From the NCBI GenBank assembly GCA_016714795.1, contig JADKCA010000006.1, forward strand, positions 186,001 to 250,000: DNA of 64,000 nt, read 5' to 3'. The stretch is from Sphingomonadales bacterium (GTDB lineage Bacteria > Pseudomonadota > Alphaproteobacteria > Sphingomonadales > Sphingomonadaceae). The notes below the pieces were generated by a model. That model had not been told where the DNA came from, did no database searches, and worked only from the letters and a program-made list of their open reading frames with translations. Position numbers and translations under genes: made by a program. The stretch's first letter is position 1. Every line of letters begins with the position of its first letter. This document shows positions 26,044 through 35,163 of the stretch, one piece after another.

Positions 26044-26835
26044 ATGCTGACTTTGCTGTTGACCAACTTCCTCCTCGCCATCCTGTTGATGCTCATCCTC
26101 TGGCTGGTGTCGATCCGCATTCGGGATGTGAGCTTCATTGATGCCTTCTGGGCGTGGGGCATGGTGCTGCTGACCGTGTCCAGCTTCATCCTGACGCCCA
26201 AAGGCCTTGGCGAACGCAAGCTATTGATCCTCGCGCTCGTCTCGCTCTGGGGATTGCGGCTGGGCTTGCACCTGTTCATCCGCTGGCGGCGCAGTGGGGT
26301 TGATCCACGCTATGCAAAAATCCTGGGCGGCCTGATGGACAAGAAGGGCTGGAGCTTTGGCAAAGCGGCACTGATTCAGGTGTTTGCCATGCAAGGGCCG
26401 CTGCTGTTCATTGTCTGCCTGCCTGCGCAGGCTGGGCAGATGGCATCTGCGCCTGAACTGGGGCTGCTCGCCGCGCTGGGCACCGCCGCAACGCTGATAG
26501 GTATCCTGTTCGAAACGGTAGGGGATGCGCAGCTCAATGCATTCCGCGCCAACCCCGCCAATCGCGGCACCGTGTTTGATACCGGGCTGTGGCGCTACAC
26601 ACGACATCCTAATTACTTCGGAGATACCTGCACATGGTGGGGACTGTGGCTGATTGCCGCAGAAGCCGGAGCCTGGTGGACCGTGGTCGGCCCCATCTTG
26701 CTCACCTGGCTGCTGACGCGCCTCTCTGGCGTACCCATGCTGGAACGTGCGCTGACCAGATCACGTCCCGGCTATGCGGACTATGTCGCGCGCACATCAA
26801 GCTTCTTCCCGTTGCCGCCTAAGCGTCAGGGCTGA
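26044..26835 (+). CDS. DUF1295 membrane protein (steroid 5-alpha-reductase-like)
   Basis: A 263-aa integral membrane protein with about six hydrophobic segments. The C-terminal signature WRYTRHPNYFGDTCTWWGLW is typical of DUF1295 and related isoprenylcysteine methyltransferase/steroid reductase folds. The start at ATG 26044 has a strong ribosome site (CAGGAGGAG). It lies 27 bases after dnaB, so may be co-transcribed. Substrate is unknown. Confidence 0.9.
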   Translation: MLTLLLTNFLLAILLMLILWLVSIRIRDVSFIDAFWAWGMVLLTVSSFILTPKGLGERKLLILALVSLWGLRLGLHLFIRWRRSGVDPRYAKILGGLMDKKGWSFGKAALIQVFAMQGPLLFIVCLPAQAGQMASAPELGLLAALGTAATLIGILFETVGDAQLNAFRANPANRGTVFDTGLWRYTRHPNYFGDTCTWWGLWLIAAEAGAWWTVVGPILLTWLLTRLSGVPMLERALTRSRPGYADYVARTSSFFPLPPKRQG

Positions 26836-26864
26836 AATCTTGCATATCTGAAGAGAGGCGGGAG

Positions 26865-26938
26865 TGGACGGGTCGGCGCGAGACCAGGGAAGCAACCGAC
26901 CCGTCCATTGAAGCGAAACATTCGCTCGTTGGGAACAC
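26865..26938. other. Two adjacent hairpins after DUF1295 gene; possible terminator or small RNA
   Basis: A 12-bp perfect stem (26865-26876 with 26896-26907, 19-base loop) is followed by a 6-bp stem AGCGAA/TTCGCT with a 3-base loop (about 26911-26926). There is no clear T-run, and no ORF in the 223-base gap. The structure could be a 3' UTR element or a small RNA. Confidence 0.45.
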
Positions 26939-27058
26939 TTTAGACTATGCACGCCGCGTGCCAAACCGTGCCAATCGCAGTTTTCCGAGCAAGACGATGG
27001 TTAAGCTCTTTTAACGCGCCCTGCCATTTGTCAGAATTTCCGACACAATCGACCGGAT

Positions 27059-27849
27059 TTACGCATCAATGCTGGGCGAGCCGATATTGGCGTGCGCCAC
27101 GCCGCCATCCACGGTGATGCAATCACCCACAACATAATTGCCCGCGTTGGACGCAAGGTAGATGGCCGCCGCCGCCATGTCTTCCGCCACGCCGATGCGC
27201 TTGTTGGGGATGTTCTGCGCAACTGCGTCACCATGATCACGCGCCGCACGGTTCATGTCTGATGCAAAAGCCCCGGCGCGATCGCTGTCACGTTGATCTG
27301 ATCCCGCACCAATCGCGCGGCCATGCGCTTGGTGAGATAGAGGATCGCCGATTTGGACGCGTGGTAGCTGTATGTTTCCCACGGGTTGAGGCGAATGCCG
27401 TCAATCGAACCGATATTGATCACCTTCGCAGGCTGCGCCACCGAAGCGGCGGCCTTGAGCGCGGGATAAAGCGATTGCGTGAGGAAGAACGGTCCTTTGA
27501 CGTTCAGATCCATCACCTTGTCCCACCCGGCTTCGGGGAAGTCTTCAAACTCGGCACCCCAGGCCGCCCCTGCATTGTTGACGAGGATGTCGAGTTTGGC
27601 TTCCTTCTCCGCAAAAGCGGCAGCGAGCGCGCGGCAGCCTTCCACCGTGGAGACGTCCATCGGCAGCGCGATGCAATTGGGGCCGAGTTCGGATGCGGTC
27701 TTCTCGCAATCGGCGGCCTTGCGCGAGGTGATGTACACCTTGGCGCCAGCAGCGATAAAGCCTTCCGCCATGTGACGACCGAGATTCTTCGATCCGCCCG
27801 TGATGAGCGCAACACGGCCTTCAAGACCGAACAGTTTTTGCAGATCCAT
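27059..27849 (-). pseudogene. Short-chain dehydrogenase/reductase with one-base frameshift
   Basis: The gene starts at 27849 (MDLQKLFGLEGRVALITGG). The NAD-binding motif TGGSKNLGRHMA, NNAG and active-site YSYHASK (YxxxK) are intact. After NVTAIAPG the frame is lost at a CCCC run on the plus strand (27271-27274). In the next frame it continues as AFASDMNRAARDHGD and ends ...ITVDGGVAHANIGSP. Restoring one G gives a normal SDR of about 263 aa. Whether this is decay or a sequencing indel cannot be told here. It neighbours the acyl-CoA dehydrogenases. Confidence 0.85.
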
Positions 27850-27874
27850 GATTTTCTCCCTCTCCAAACAGAAA

Positions 27875-27951
27875 CCGTCATTCCCGCGCGGGCGGGAATC
27901 CAACTACGCCAGAGCATGTGTTCGTGGCCCCCCGCTTCCGCGGGGTGACGG
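27875..27951. repeat. REP-like inverted repeat (CGTCATTCCCGCG type)
   Basis: A left unit CCGTCATTCCCGCGCGGGCGG and a right unit ending CGCGGGGTGACGG face each other between two minus-strand genes. The same family appears at 49183-49266. Confidence 0.7.
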
Positions 27952-27967
27952 TTGCCTTTCTAAGCCC

Positions 27968-29104
27968 TCAATAGCCGTTGAGCTTCGCCACACGATCCGC
28001 ATGGAAGTTCACATCACCCATGAACTCCGCCAGCGCGCGGTCACGCTTCATGTAGAGGCCGATATCATATTCGTCGGTCATGCCGATGCCGCCATGCATT
28101 TGCACGCCTTCCCGCACCGACAGATTGGTCGCGAGCCCAGCCTTCGCCTTGGCGACCGAGACCATCAGCTCGGCATTGTCCGCACCGGCGTCGAGCAGTT
28201 GCTGCGCCTTGAGCACGGCAGAACGCGCGGTTTCCATTTCGGCATAGAGGTGCGCGGCGCGGTGCTGAAGCGCCTGGAATTCGCCGATAACCTTGCCGAA
28301 CTGCTTGCGTTGCTTGAGATAATCGAAGGTCATGTCCATCGCGCCTGTGCCCACGCCCAGTGTTTCGGCAGCGGACCCGATCCGGCCAGCATTGAGCAGG
28401 CGCGAAAGCACCGCCCAGCCTGCATCCACTTCACCCACCACCGCATCGGCATCTACCTGAACGCCGTCGAAGCTGAGGCGCGAGGCGAGCGAGGAATCGA
28501 CCATCAGGTCGGTCGTAACAGACACGCCGGCAGCATCGCGCGGCACGGCGAACAGCGTCAGACCGGCTGTTTCGCCCGCGCTGCCGCCGGTGCGCGCGGC
28601 GACCAGCACCATGTCCGCGACATGGCCGTTCAGGACAAAGGTCTTCGCGCCATCCAGCTTGAAGCCATTGCCCGCGCGCTCTGCCTTCATCGCAATCGCT
28701 TCAGGACGATGCTTGCGGCCTTCGTCGATGGCGAGCGCGATCACGGCGTCACCCGAAACGATCTTGGGGAACCATGCGCCACGCAGCGCGGCACTGCCGC
28801 CCTTCAGCGCTTCCACAGCGGCCACTGCCGTCGTCAGAAAGGGAGACGGCGTGAGGTTGCGGCCAATCTCTTCAAGCACGATGCCTGCTTCGACATGACC
28901 CAGCCCAAGGCCGCCTTCGGCTTCGGGGATGAGGATGCCGTTCAGGCCCATCTCCGCAAACTGTTTCCACAGATCGCGCGAAAAACCGGTGGCGTCCTTG
29001 CTGTCACGCAGGGTGCGGAGATGTTTGACCGGCGCGTTGTCGGCCAGAAACGGGGCCACGCTGTCCTTGAGCATGGCTTGGTCTTCAGTGTGATAAAGAG
29101 GCAT
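27968..29104 (-). CDS. Acyl-CoA dehydrogenase (short partner)
   Basis: A 378-aa flavin-dependent acyl-CoA dehydrogenase. It introduces a 2,3-double bond. The N-terminal helical domain is followed by a beta domain and the C-terminal four-helix bundle (TFDYLKQRKQFGKVIGEFQALQHRAAHLY; QMHGGIGMTDEYDIGLYMKR). The common catalytic Glu before the C-terminal motif is not obvious. Together with the next dehydrogenase it may form a heteromeric alpha-beta enzyme, as in steroid side-chain degradation. That pairing is inference from adjacency. Confidence 0.9.
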   Translation of the reverse strand: MPLYHTEDQAMLKDSVAPFLADNAPVKHLRTLRDSKDATGFSRDLWKQFAEMGLNGILIPEAEGGLGLGHVEAGIVLEEIGRNLTPSPFLTTAVAAVEALKGGSAALRGAWFPKIVSGDAVIALAIDEGRKHRPEAIAMKAERAGNGFKLDGAKTFVLNGHVADMVLVAARTGGSAGETAGLTLFAVPRDAAGVSVTTDLMVDSSLASRLSFDGVQVDADAVVGEVDAGWAVLSRLLNAGRIGSAAETLGVGTGAMDMTFDYLKQRKQFGKVIGEFQALQHRAAHLYAEMETARSAVLKAQQLLDAGADNAELMVSVAKAKAGLATNLSVREGVQMHGGIGMTDEYDIGLYMKRDRALAEFMGDVNFHADRVAKLNGY

Positions 29105-29118
29105 TTAAATACTCCATA

Positions 29119-29219
29119 TTCTCCCCTCCCGCGTGCGAGAAGGGTCGGGGGTGGGCATGGTCACGGGGCAGTGCCTGTCTCAGGCCCACCCCCAGCCCCT
29201 CCCGCACGCGGGAGGGGAG
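29119..29219. repeat. Paired REP-like palindromes between two dehydrogenase genes
   Basis: Units CTCCCCTCCCGCGTGCG and its inverted partner CGCACGCGGGAGGGGAG bracket a 65-base middle with its own GGGGGTGGGC/GCCCACCCCC complement. It separates the two acyl-CoA dehydrogenase genes. Confidence 0.75.
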
Positions 29220-29225
29220 ACCCGA

Positions 29226-30386
29226 TCACCCCCCCGGCATCTCCAGGATGCGTTTGGATACGACGTTGAGCATCACCTCGCTGGTGCCGCCCTCAATGCT
29301 GTTGGCCTTGGTGCGCAGCCATGCACGTGGTTTTCCGCCTTCATTGGTGCGCTGGCTTTCCCATTCCAGAGCCTCGGTGCCACCAGCCGCCATCACCAGT
29401 TCATGGCGACGCTTGTTCAACTCGGTGCCGACATATTTCATCAGGTTGGAATAGGCAGGGTGCGCCCGACCAGACTTCCATTCATCCATGAAACGTTCGC
29501 CATGCGCGCGATAGGCAAGGCTCTCCACATCGAACAGCGCCATTTCGGCCCGCAGCAGGGCGTCATGTTCCAGCACATCCTTGTAGAGCGCGCCGAGCGA
29601 GGCAATGCCGCCATCACCGCCCATGCCGGAGATCATTTCGCGTTCATGGCCGAGCAGGAATTTGGCGACATCCCAGCCGCGATTGAGTTCACCGACGATC
29701 TGCGCCTTGGGCACTTCGACATTGTCAAAGAAGGTTTCGCAGAAAGGCGACGCGCCGGAAATCAACAGGATCGGCTTGGTCGAAACTCCCGGAGAGGTCA
29801 TGTCGAACAAGAGGAAGCTGATGCCGCGATACTTGTCTTCCTTGTTGGTGCGAACAAGGCAGAAGATCCAGTCCGCCTTGTTGGCGTAGCTCGTCCAGAT
29901 CTTGGAGCCGTTGACGACCCAGTGATCGCCCTTGTCTTCACCAAAGGTCTGCAAGCTCACAAGGTCCGAACCCGAACCCGGTTCAGAATAGCCCTGACAC
30001 CAGCGGATTTCGCCGCGTGCGATCTGGTTGAGATAATGCACCTTCTGCTCTTCGGTGCCGAATTTGAGCAGCGCCGGGCCAAGCATCCAGATGCCGAAGC
30101 TGTTGAGCGGAGAGCGCGCCTTGATGGCGGCCATTTCTTCGCGGAAAATCTTGGTTTCAGCCGTAGAAAGACCCGCGCCACCATAGGGTTTGGGCCAATC
30201 GGGCACGGTATAACCCTTGGCAGCACAGCGTTCGAGCCACTTTTTTTGCGCTTCGCTCTGAAACTCGCAATTGCGTCCGCCCCAGCAGACATCCTCATCC
30301 CCGCGCACCGGCTTGCGCATTTCAGCCGGGCAATTCTCTTCCAGCCATGCGCGGATCTCCGCGCGGAACGACTCCAGTTCAGCCAT
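29226..30386 (-). CDS. Acyl-CoA dehydrogenase (FadE-like partner)
   Basis: A 386-aa acyl-CoA dehydrogenase. Clear FAD/substrate motifs are WCQGYSEPGSGSDLVSLQT and GDHWVVNGSKIWTSYA, with the C-terminal NSIEGGTSEVMLNVVSKRIL. The start is at MAELESFRAEIRAWLEEN. It lies upstream of the 27968 gene on the same strand. The substrate is probably a bulky or branched acyl-CoA rather than a simple fatty acid, judging by the cluster, but this is not shown by the sequence itself. Confidence 0.92.
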   Translation of the reverse strand: MAELESFRAEIRAWLEENCPAEMRKPVRGDEDVCWGGRNCEFQSEAQKKWLERCAAKGYTVPDWPKPYGGAGLSTAETKIFREEMAAIKARSPLNSFGIWMLGPALLKFGTEEQKVHYLNQIARGEIRWCQGYSEPGSGSDLVSLQTFGEDKGDHWVVNGSKIWTSYANKADWIFCLVRTNKEDKYRGISFLLFDMTSPGVSTKPILLISGASPFCETFFDNVEVPKAQIVGELNRGWDVAKFLLGHEREMISGMGGDGGIASLGALYKDVLEHDALLRAEMALFDVESLAYRAHGERFMDEWKSGRAHPAYSNLMKYVGTELNKRRHELVMAAGGTEALEWESQRTNEGGKPRAWLRTKANSIEGGTSEVMLNVVSKRILEMPGG

Positions 30387-30545
30387 CCAAACTCTCCTTC
30401 AGCAAATGCGATTCTCTTGGTTGCTTCCGCCACTTTCCGCAAGCGTCAAGTTTTCACCCCGCCTTGCCGTAGCGGCAGCATGGCAGGCGTTGACTTGGCC
30501 GCTTGAACAGACAGATTGAGTCGCAAAGAGACAGGAGAGCATGCC

Positions 30546-31391
30546 ATGAGATTCGCAGGAAAAACGGTCGTCATTACGGGCGCAGCATCGGGGATTGGCA
30601 AGGCCAGCGTGCTGCGCTTCGCCAGCGAAGGCGCGACGGTGATCGCCGGAGACATTGACGAAAAGGGCGGGCAGGAGCTAGCCGATGCTTCAGGCGGCAA
30701 GGTCTTGTTCCAGCGCTGCGACGTCACCAATGTGGCCGACATCAAGGCGCTGATGGACTTTGCCGCCAGCCACACCGGCGGGATCGACACCGTGTTCAAC
30801 AATGCGGGCGCGGGCGGAGACCGGGCGGGCATTGACGAGATCGAGGCCGAGGGCTGGGATTTCACCATGAACCTGCTGCTTCGCTCGGTGGCGATGGGAA
30901 TGCGCTATGCCATTCCGCACATGAAGGGGCGCAGGGGTGCCTCATTCGTCAACACCGCCAGCATCGCAGCGCTGGGCGCGGGCTATTCGCCCACCGCTTA
31001 TGCCGTAGCGAAGATGGGCGTGCTTCACCTTTCCAAGGTGGCAGCGGCGGACCTCGCCAAACATAATATCCGCTGCAACGCGATCTGCCCCGGCTTCATC
31101 AAGACCAACATCTTCACATCCGCCATGGAAGTACCCGCAGAGGCCAAGCAGATGGCCACCGCGATGATCTTTGAAGTCGCGGAGAATGCCCAACCAGTCA
31201 AAGGCGGTGGCAATCCGGAGGATATCGCCTCGATGGCCGCTTATCTGGCAAGCGACGAAGCGCGCTTCATCACTGGCACGCACTTCATCGTGGATGGCGG
31301 CATCACCATCGGCCCGCGCCACAGCTGGGATGAGAATGACACAGGCCTGTTCGGGGCCATCGAAGCCTTGGCAGGCCCCGGCGCAGAATGA
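30546..31391 (+). CDS. Short-chain dehydrogenase/reductase
   Basis: A 281-aa classical SDR. Cofactor motif TGAASGIGKAS with DID after strand 2 suggests NAD(H). NNAG and the catalytic YAVAK (YxxxK) are present. ATG 30546 is preceded by GACAGGAGAG, a good ribosome site. It is the first gene of the rightward arm, divergent from the dehydrogenases at 30386. Its stop overlaps the transporter start (ATGA). Confidence 0.92.
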   Translation: MRFAGKTVVITGAASGIGKASVLRFASEGATVIAGDIDEKGGQELADASGGKVLFQRCDVTNVADIKALMDFAASHTGGIDTVFNNAGAGGDRAGIDEIEAEGWDFTMNLLLRSVAMGMRYAIPHMKGRRGASFVNTASIAALGAGYSPTAYAVAKMGVLHLSKVAAADLAKHNIRCNAICPGFIKTNIFTSAMEVPAEAKQMATAMIFEVAENAQPVKGGGNPEDIASMAAYLASDEARFITGTHFIVDGGITIGPRHSWDENDTGLFGAIEALAGPGAE

Positions 31392-32815
31392 GCGGCGACT
31401 CAGCCCGCCTCCCGACGCGGCTCAAAATCTTCCATGGCTTTGGCAGCATTGCCTATGGCGTAAAGGAAAACGGGTTTTCCACCTTCCTGCTGCTTTATTA
31501 TAATCAGGTGCTGGGGATGGACGCATGGCGCGTCTCCATTGCGCTGCTGATCGCGATGGTGATCGACGCCTTTCTGGACCCGATCATCGGCCATGCCAGT
31601 GACCGCACCTATTCGCGGTTCGGACGGCGGCTGCCCTGGCTCTATGCGGCGGCCATTCCGCTCTCGCTGGCGTGGATTGCGTTGTGGAACCCGCCAACCG
31701 TGGAGGGTTGGGCAGGCTTTGCCTGGCTGACCGGGACTGCCGTTGTGGTGCGCGGGCTCATCTCCTGCTGCGAAGTCCCCTCGGTCGCGATCCTGCCCGA
31801 ACTCACGCAGGATTATGACGAACGGACGCAATTGATGAGTATGCGTTATCTGTTCGCATGGATTGGCGGGCTCGTCATTGCGGTCCTCGCCTATAGCGTT
31901 TTCCTTGTCTCTGATGAGCCCGGCGTGGTCGGCCAGTTGCAGCCGGAAGGCTATGGCAAATATGCCTTGTCGGGGGCGGTGCTGATGAGTGTGGCCGTGC
32001 TGATCTCTGCGCGCGGCCAGCACAAGCGGCTAGCCCGCTTGCCCGGGTCCCGCCCGGAACCGACCACGGCGCGCGAAGCGTTGGGCCATATCTGGGAAGC
32101 CGTCAGTCATCCCGCCTTTCTGGTGTTGGCCAGCTGCGTCGCCATGGGTTCATTGAGCGCACAGGTGACGTTCGCGCTCTCCAATTATCTCTACATCTTC
32201 GTGTGGAAATTTCCGGAGGTTTGGTTCCGCTATTATCCGCTTCTGATCCTGTTCAGCGTGCTGATCGCGATCTATCTGGTCAGCCATTCGCATCGCAAGC
32301 ATGGCAAGCGCAAAGCAGTGGCACGAGCAGTGGTGATCGGCAATTTCTTCTGGGCCACGCCTTTCCTGCTGCGTCTGGCCGGTATCTGGCCAGAAGTGGG
32401 GAGCAATTTTTCCACGGCTATGGTGTTCGGCTTTTTCTTCATGGGTAATTTGTTCGCGGTGATCGTCTCGATCTCGCTCGCTTCGATGATTGCCGAAGTG
32501 GTAGAGGCTTCTGAACAGCAAACAGGCCGTCGCTCAGAGGGCGTGCTCTATGCCGGGAACCTATTCGTGCAGAAATGCGCAACCGGAATGGGCATCCTCC
32601 TCTCCGGCCTGATCATCGATTTTGCCGGGCTGGAAGCCAAGGCAGACCCCACAAAAGTCCCCGCTTCGGTAGTGGATACGCTGACGCTGATCTACATCGT
32701 CATGGTGTTGCTGCTGGCAAGCGTTTTGGCGTGGCGTGTCGGCCATTTCCCCATCACGCGTGACGATCATGAAGAACGGCTGCGCAACCTTGCCGAACGC
32801 CGCACCACCGCTTGA
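31388..32815 (+). CDS. GPH-type MFS transporter
   Basis: A 475-aa membrane protein with about twelve transmembrane segments. It has the glycoside-pentoside-hexuronide signature near the start: MVIDAFLDPIIGHASDRTYSRFGRRLPW. Such carriers import sugars or, in sphingomonads, aromatic and terpenoid compounds. The location inside the acyl-CoA cluster suggests import of the cluster's substrate. The start overlaps the preceding SDR stop. Confidence 0.88.
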   Translation: MSGDSARLPTRLKIFHGFGSIAYGVKENGFSTFLLLYYNQVLGMDAWRVSIALLIAMVIDAFLDPIIGHASDRTYSRFGRRLPWLYAAAIPLSLAWIALWNPPTVEGWAGFAWLTGTAVVVRGLISCCEVPSVAILPELTQDYDERTQLMSMRYLFAWIGGLVIAVLAYSVFLVSDEPGVVGQLQPEGYGKYALSGAVLMSVAVLISARGQHKRLARLPGSRPEPTTAREALGHIWEAVSHPAFLVLASCVAMGSLSAQVTFALSNYLYIFVWKFPEVWFRYYPLLILFSVLIAIYLVSHSHRKHGKRKAVARAVVIGNFFWATPFLLRLAGIWPEVGSNFSTAMVFGFFFMGNLFAVIVSISLASMIAEVVEASEQQTGRRSEGVLYAGNLFVQKCATGMGILLSGLIIDFAGLEAKADPTKVPASVVDTLTLIYIVMVLLLASVLAWRVGHFPITRDDHEERLRNLAERRTTA

Positions 32816-32864
32816 CGCTAACGGAAAGATACGCCACGCCGAGGGCAACATAAGGAGATGATTC

Positions 32865-33953
32865 ATGAAGGCAGCTGTCCTGATCGAACCCGGCAAACCG
32901 CTGGAAATCGAAGATCTGCAAATTTCAAAGCCCGGCCCGCATGAGGTGCTGATCCGCACCGCCGCCTGCGGCCTGTGCCATTCAGACCTGCACTTCATCG
33001 AAGGCACTTATCCGCACCCCCTGCCCGCCGTTCCAGGCCATGAAGCAGCGGGCATTGTCGAAGCGGTCGGCTCCGAAGTCCGCACAGTGAAGGTGGGCGA
33101 TGCCGTCATCACCTGCCTGTCCGCCTTTTGCGGTCATTGCGAATTTTGCGTCACCGGTCGCATGGCGCTCTGTCTCGGCGGAGACACGCGCCGCGCGCCC
33201 AGCGACGCGCCGCGCATCACCCGCACGGACGGCTCGCCCGTCAACCAGATGCTCAATCTGTCCGCCTTTGCCGAACAGATGCTGATCCACGAACATGCCT
33301 GCACCCGGATTGATCCGGAAATGCCTCTGGACGTGGCTTCGGTGATCGGCTGCGCGGTGACCACCGGGGCAGGCACCGTGTTCAACGCGTGCAAGGTCAC
33401 GCCGGGTGAAACCGTGGCCGTCGTCGGCTGCGGCGGCGTGGGTCTTGCCGCGATCAACGCAGCCAAGATCGCAGGCGCAGGCCGCATCATCGCGGCAGAC
33501 CCGATTGCGGAAAAGCGTGAACTGGCCATCAAGCTGGGCGCGACCGATGTTGTGGACGCGGCGTCTGACGGCGCGGCAGCCCAGATCATCGAACTCACCA
33601 AGGGCGGTGTGGACCATGCCATCGAAGCCGTAGGCCGCCCCGCCTCCGGCACGCTTGCCGTCCAGTCGCTCAAGCGCGGCGGCACGGCGACCATCCTCGG
33701 CATGATGCCGCTCAACCATGCGGTCAGCCTGTCCGCAATGGATCTGCTTTCCGGCAAGAAGCTGCAAGGCGCGATCATGGGCATGAACCGCTTCCCGGTG
33801 GATATGCCGCGTCTGGTGGACTTCTACATGCGCGGGCTCCTCGATCTCGACACCATCATTGCAGAACGTATTCCGCTTTCCGCCATCAATGACGGGTTCG
33901 ACAAGATGAAGGGCGGTGCCAGCGCCCGCTCCGTCATCGTGTTCGATCAGTGA
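32865..33953 (+). CDS. Zinc-dependent alcohol dehydrogenase
   Basis: A 362-aa medium-chain dehydrogenase. The catalytic zinc ligands are Cys in CGLCHSD, His in GHEAAG and a later Cys in IGCAVTTGAGT. Structural zinc cysteines lie in CGHCEFC...ALC. The NAD-binding motif is VGCGGVGLAAI. It would oxidise an alcohol to aldehyde or ketone. Its position between transporter and kinase suggests hydroxy-substrate processing. Confidence 0.93.
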   Translation: MKAAVLIEPGKPLEIEDLQISKPGPHEVLIRTAACGLCHSDLHFIEGTYPHPLPAVPGHEAAGIVEAVGSEVRTVKVGDAVITCLSAFCGHCEFCVTGRMALCLGGDTRRAPSDAPRITRTDGSPVNQMLNLSAFAEQMLIHEHACTRIDPEMPLDVASVIGCAVTTGAGTVFNACKVTPGETVAVVGCGGVGLAAINAAKIAGAGRIIAADPIAEKRELAIKLGATDVVDAASDGAAAQIIELTKGGVDHAIEAVGRPASGTLAVQSLKRGGTATILGMMPLNHAVSLSAMDLLSGKKLQGAIMGMNRFPVDMPRLVDFYMRGLLDLDTIIAERIPLSAINDGFDKMKGGASARSVIVFDQ

Positions 33954-33960
33954 GGACCGC

Positions 33961-35037
33961 ATGACCACCACAGCCTTGAACGCTCAGGAACTCTTCTCCG
34001 GCACGGTGTTGCCGGAGGGAGCGGACCTGCTCAACGAAGCCAATCTGACTGCCTGGATGGAAGTCCATGTGGAGGGTTTTGAAGGCCCGCTGCGCCAGAG
34101 CAAGTTCGCAGGCGGACAATCCAACCCGACTTACCGGATTGATACCGCCAAGACTTCATACGTCCTGCGCCGCAAGCCTTTCGGCAAGCTGCTGCCCTCT
34201 GCCCATGCGGTGGACCGCGAGTTCAAGGCGATTGCGGGTCTCTATCCCACCGGCTTTCCGGTCGCCAAACCCTATGGCCTGTGCACCGATGATGAAGTGG
34301 TGGGCAGCTGGTTCTATGTGATGGGCATGGCTGATGGTCGCACCATCTGGGACGGCGCTATGCCGGGGGCCACGCCCGAATTCCGGCGCGCCACCTATGA
34401 CGCAATGATCGACACGCTGGCAGCACTCCACAAGATTGACGTAGAAAAAGCCGGTCTGTCCAGCTTTGGCAAGCCGGGCAATTATTTCGGGCGTCAGGTG
34501 GATCGCTGGACCAAGCAATACCGCCTGTCTGAAACCGAACTGATGCCGGACATGGAGCGGCTGATCGAATGGCTGCCCGCGACCCTGCCGGAGCAGGACC
34601 GCACCAGCGTGGTCCATGGCGATTACCGCATCGACAATATGATATTCCACAAGGAAAAGGCAGAAGTCATCGCGGTGCTCGATTGGGAACTCTCGACGCT
34701 GGGTGATCCGCTGGCCGATTTCACCTATGTCGCGATGGCGTGGGTGACGGATAATGGCGGCCGTTCGGGCGTGCAGGATCTGGATCGCAAGGCGCTGGGC
34801 ATTCCCGAACTGGAAGAGATGGTGGAGCGGTACTGCGCGGCAACGGGCCGGACCGGCCTGCCGGACATCAACTGGTATTTCGCCTACAACTTCTTCCGTC
34901 TGGCAGGCATCATGCAGGGCATCAAGAAGCGCGTAATTGATGGCACCGCCAATTCGGCGCACGCGACCGAAATGTCCGCACGCGTCCAGCCGCTGGTTGA
35001 CCGCGCAATGGATTTCGCGCGCAAGGCGGGGATTTGA
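33961..35037 (+). CDS. Phosphotransferase, ACAD10/LvaA-like (4-hydroxyacyl-CoA kinase candidate)
   Basis: A 358-aa aminoglycoside-phosphotransferase-fold kinase. The Brenner motif is VVHGDYRIDNMIFH and the metal-binding motif is VLDWELSTLGDPLADF; FAGGQSNPTYRI is the Gly-rich loop. This subgroup includes the kinase part of human ACAD10/11 and bacterial LvaA, which phosphorylate 4-hydroxyacyl-CoA so that an acyl-CoA dehydrogenase-like partner can convert it to a beta-oxidation intermediate. The neighbouring dehydrogenases make the same chemistry plausible. Function here is inference. Confidence 0.85.
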   Translation: MTTTALNAQELFSGTVLPEGADLLNEANLTAWMEVHVEGFEGPLRQSKFAGGQSNPTYRIDTAKTSYVLRRKPFGKLLPSAHAVDREFKAIAGLYPTGFPVAKPYGLCTDDEVVGSWFYVMGMADGRTIWDGAMPGATPEFRRATYDAMIDTLAALHKIDVEKAGLSSFGKPGNYFGRQVDRWTKQYRLSETELMPDMERLIEWLPATLPEQDRTSVVHGDYRIDNMIFHKEKAEVIAVLDWELSTLGDPLADFTYVAMAWVTDNGGRSGVQDLDRKALGIPELEEMVERYCAATGRTGLPDINWYFAYNFFRLAGIMQGIKKRVIDGTANSAHATEMSARVQPLVDRAMDFARKAGI

Positions 35038-35042
35038 AAATT

Positions 35043-35155
35043 CCCCTCCCCTTCAGGGGAGGGGTTAGGGGAGGGGGTTGTCCTCCTGCACGAATCTGAA
35101 ACAGCAGGCCGGGCGGACAGTCCCCTCTCCCGGCCTCTCCCCTGAAGGGGAGAGG
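35043..35155. repeat. Paired REP-like palindromes (copy A), next to SDR start
   Basis: A CCCCTCCCCTTCAGGGGAGG palindrome at 35043 is followed by GGGCGGACAGTCCCCTCTCC and an inverted partner ending GAAGGGGAGAGGAG. The latter lies 5-10 bases before ATG 35164 and provides its Shine-Dalgarno. Copy B at 35942 shares the middle motif. Confidence 0.85.
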
Positions 35156-35163
35156 AGAATTTG

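Noticed and set aside
30387..30545. TTGACT box as a promoter for the rightward SDR
   Set aside because: No convincing -10 box at a suitable distance, so not annotated as a promoter.
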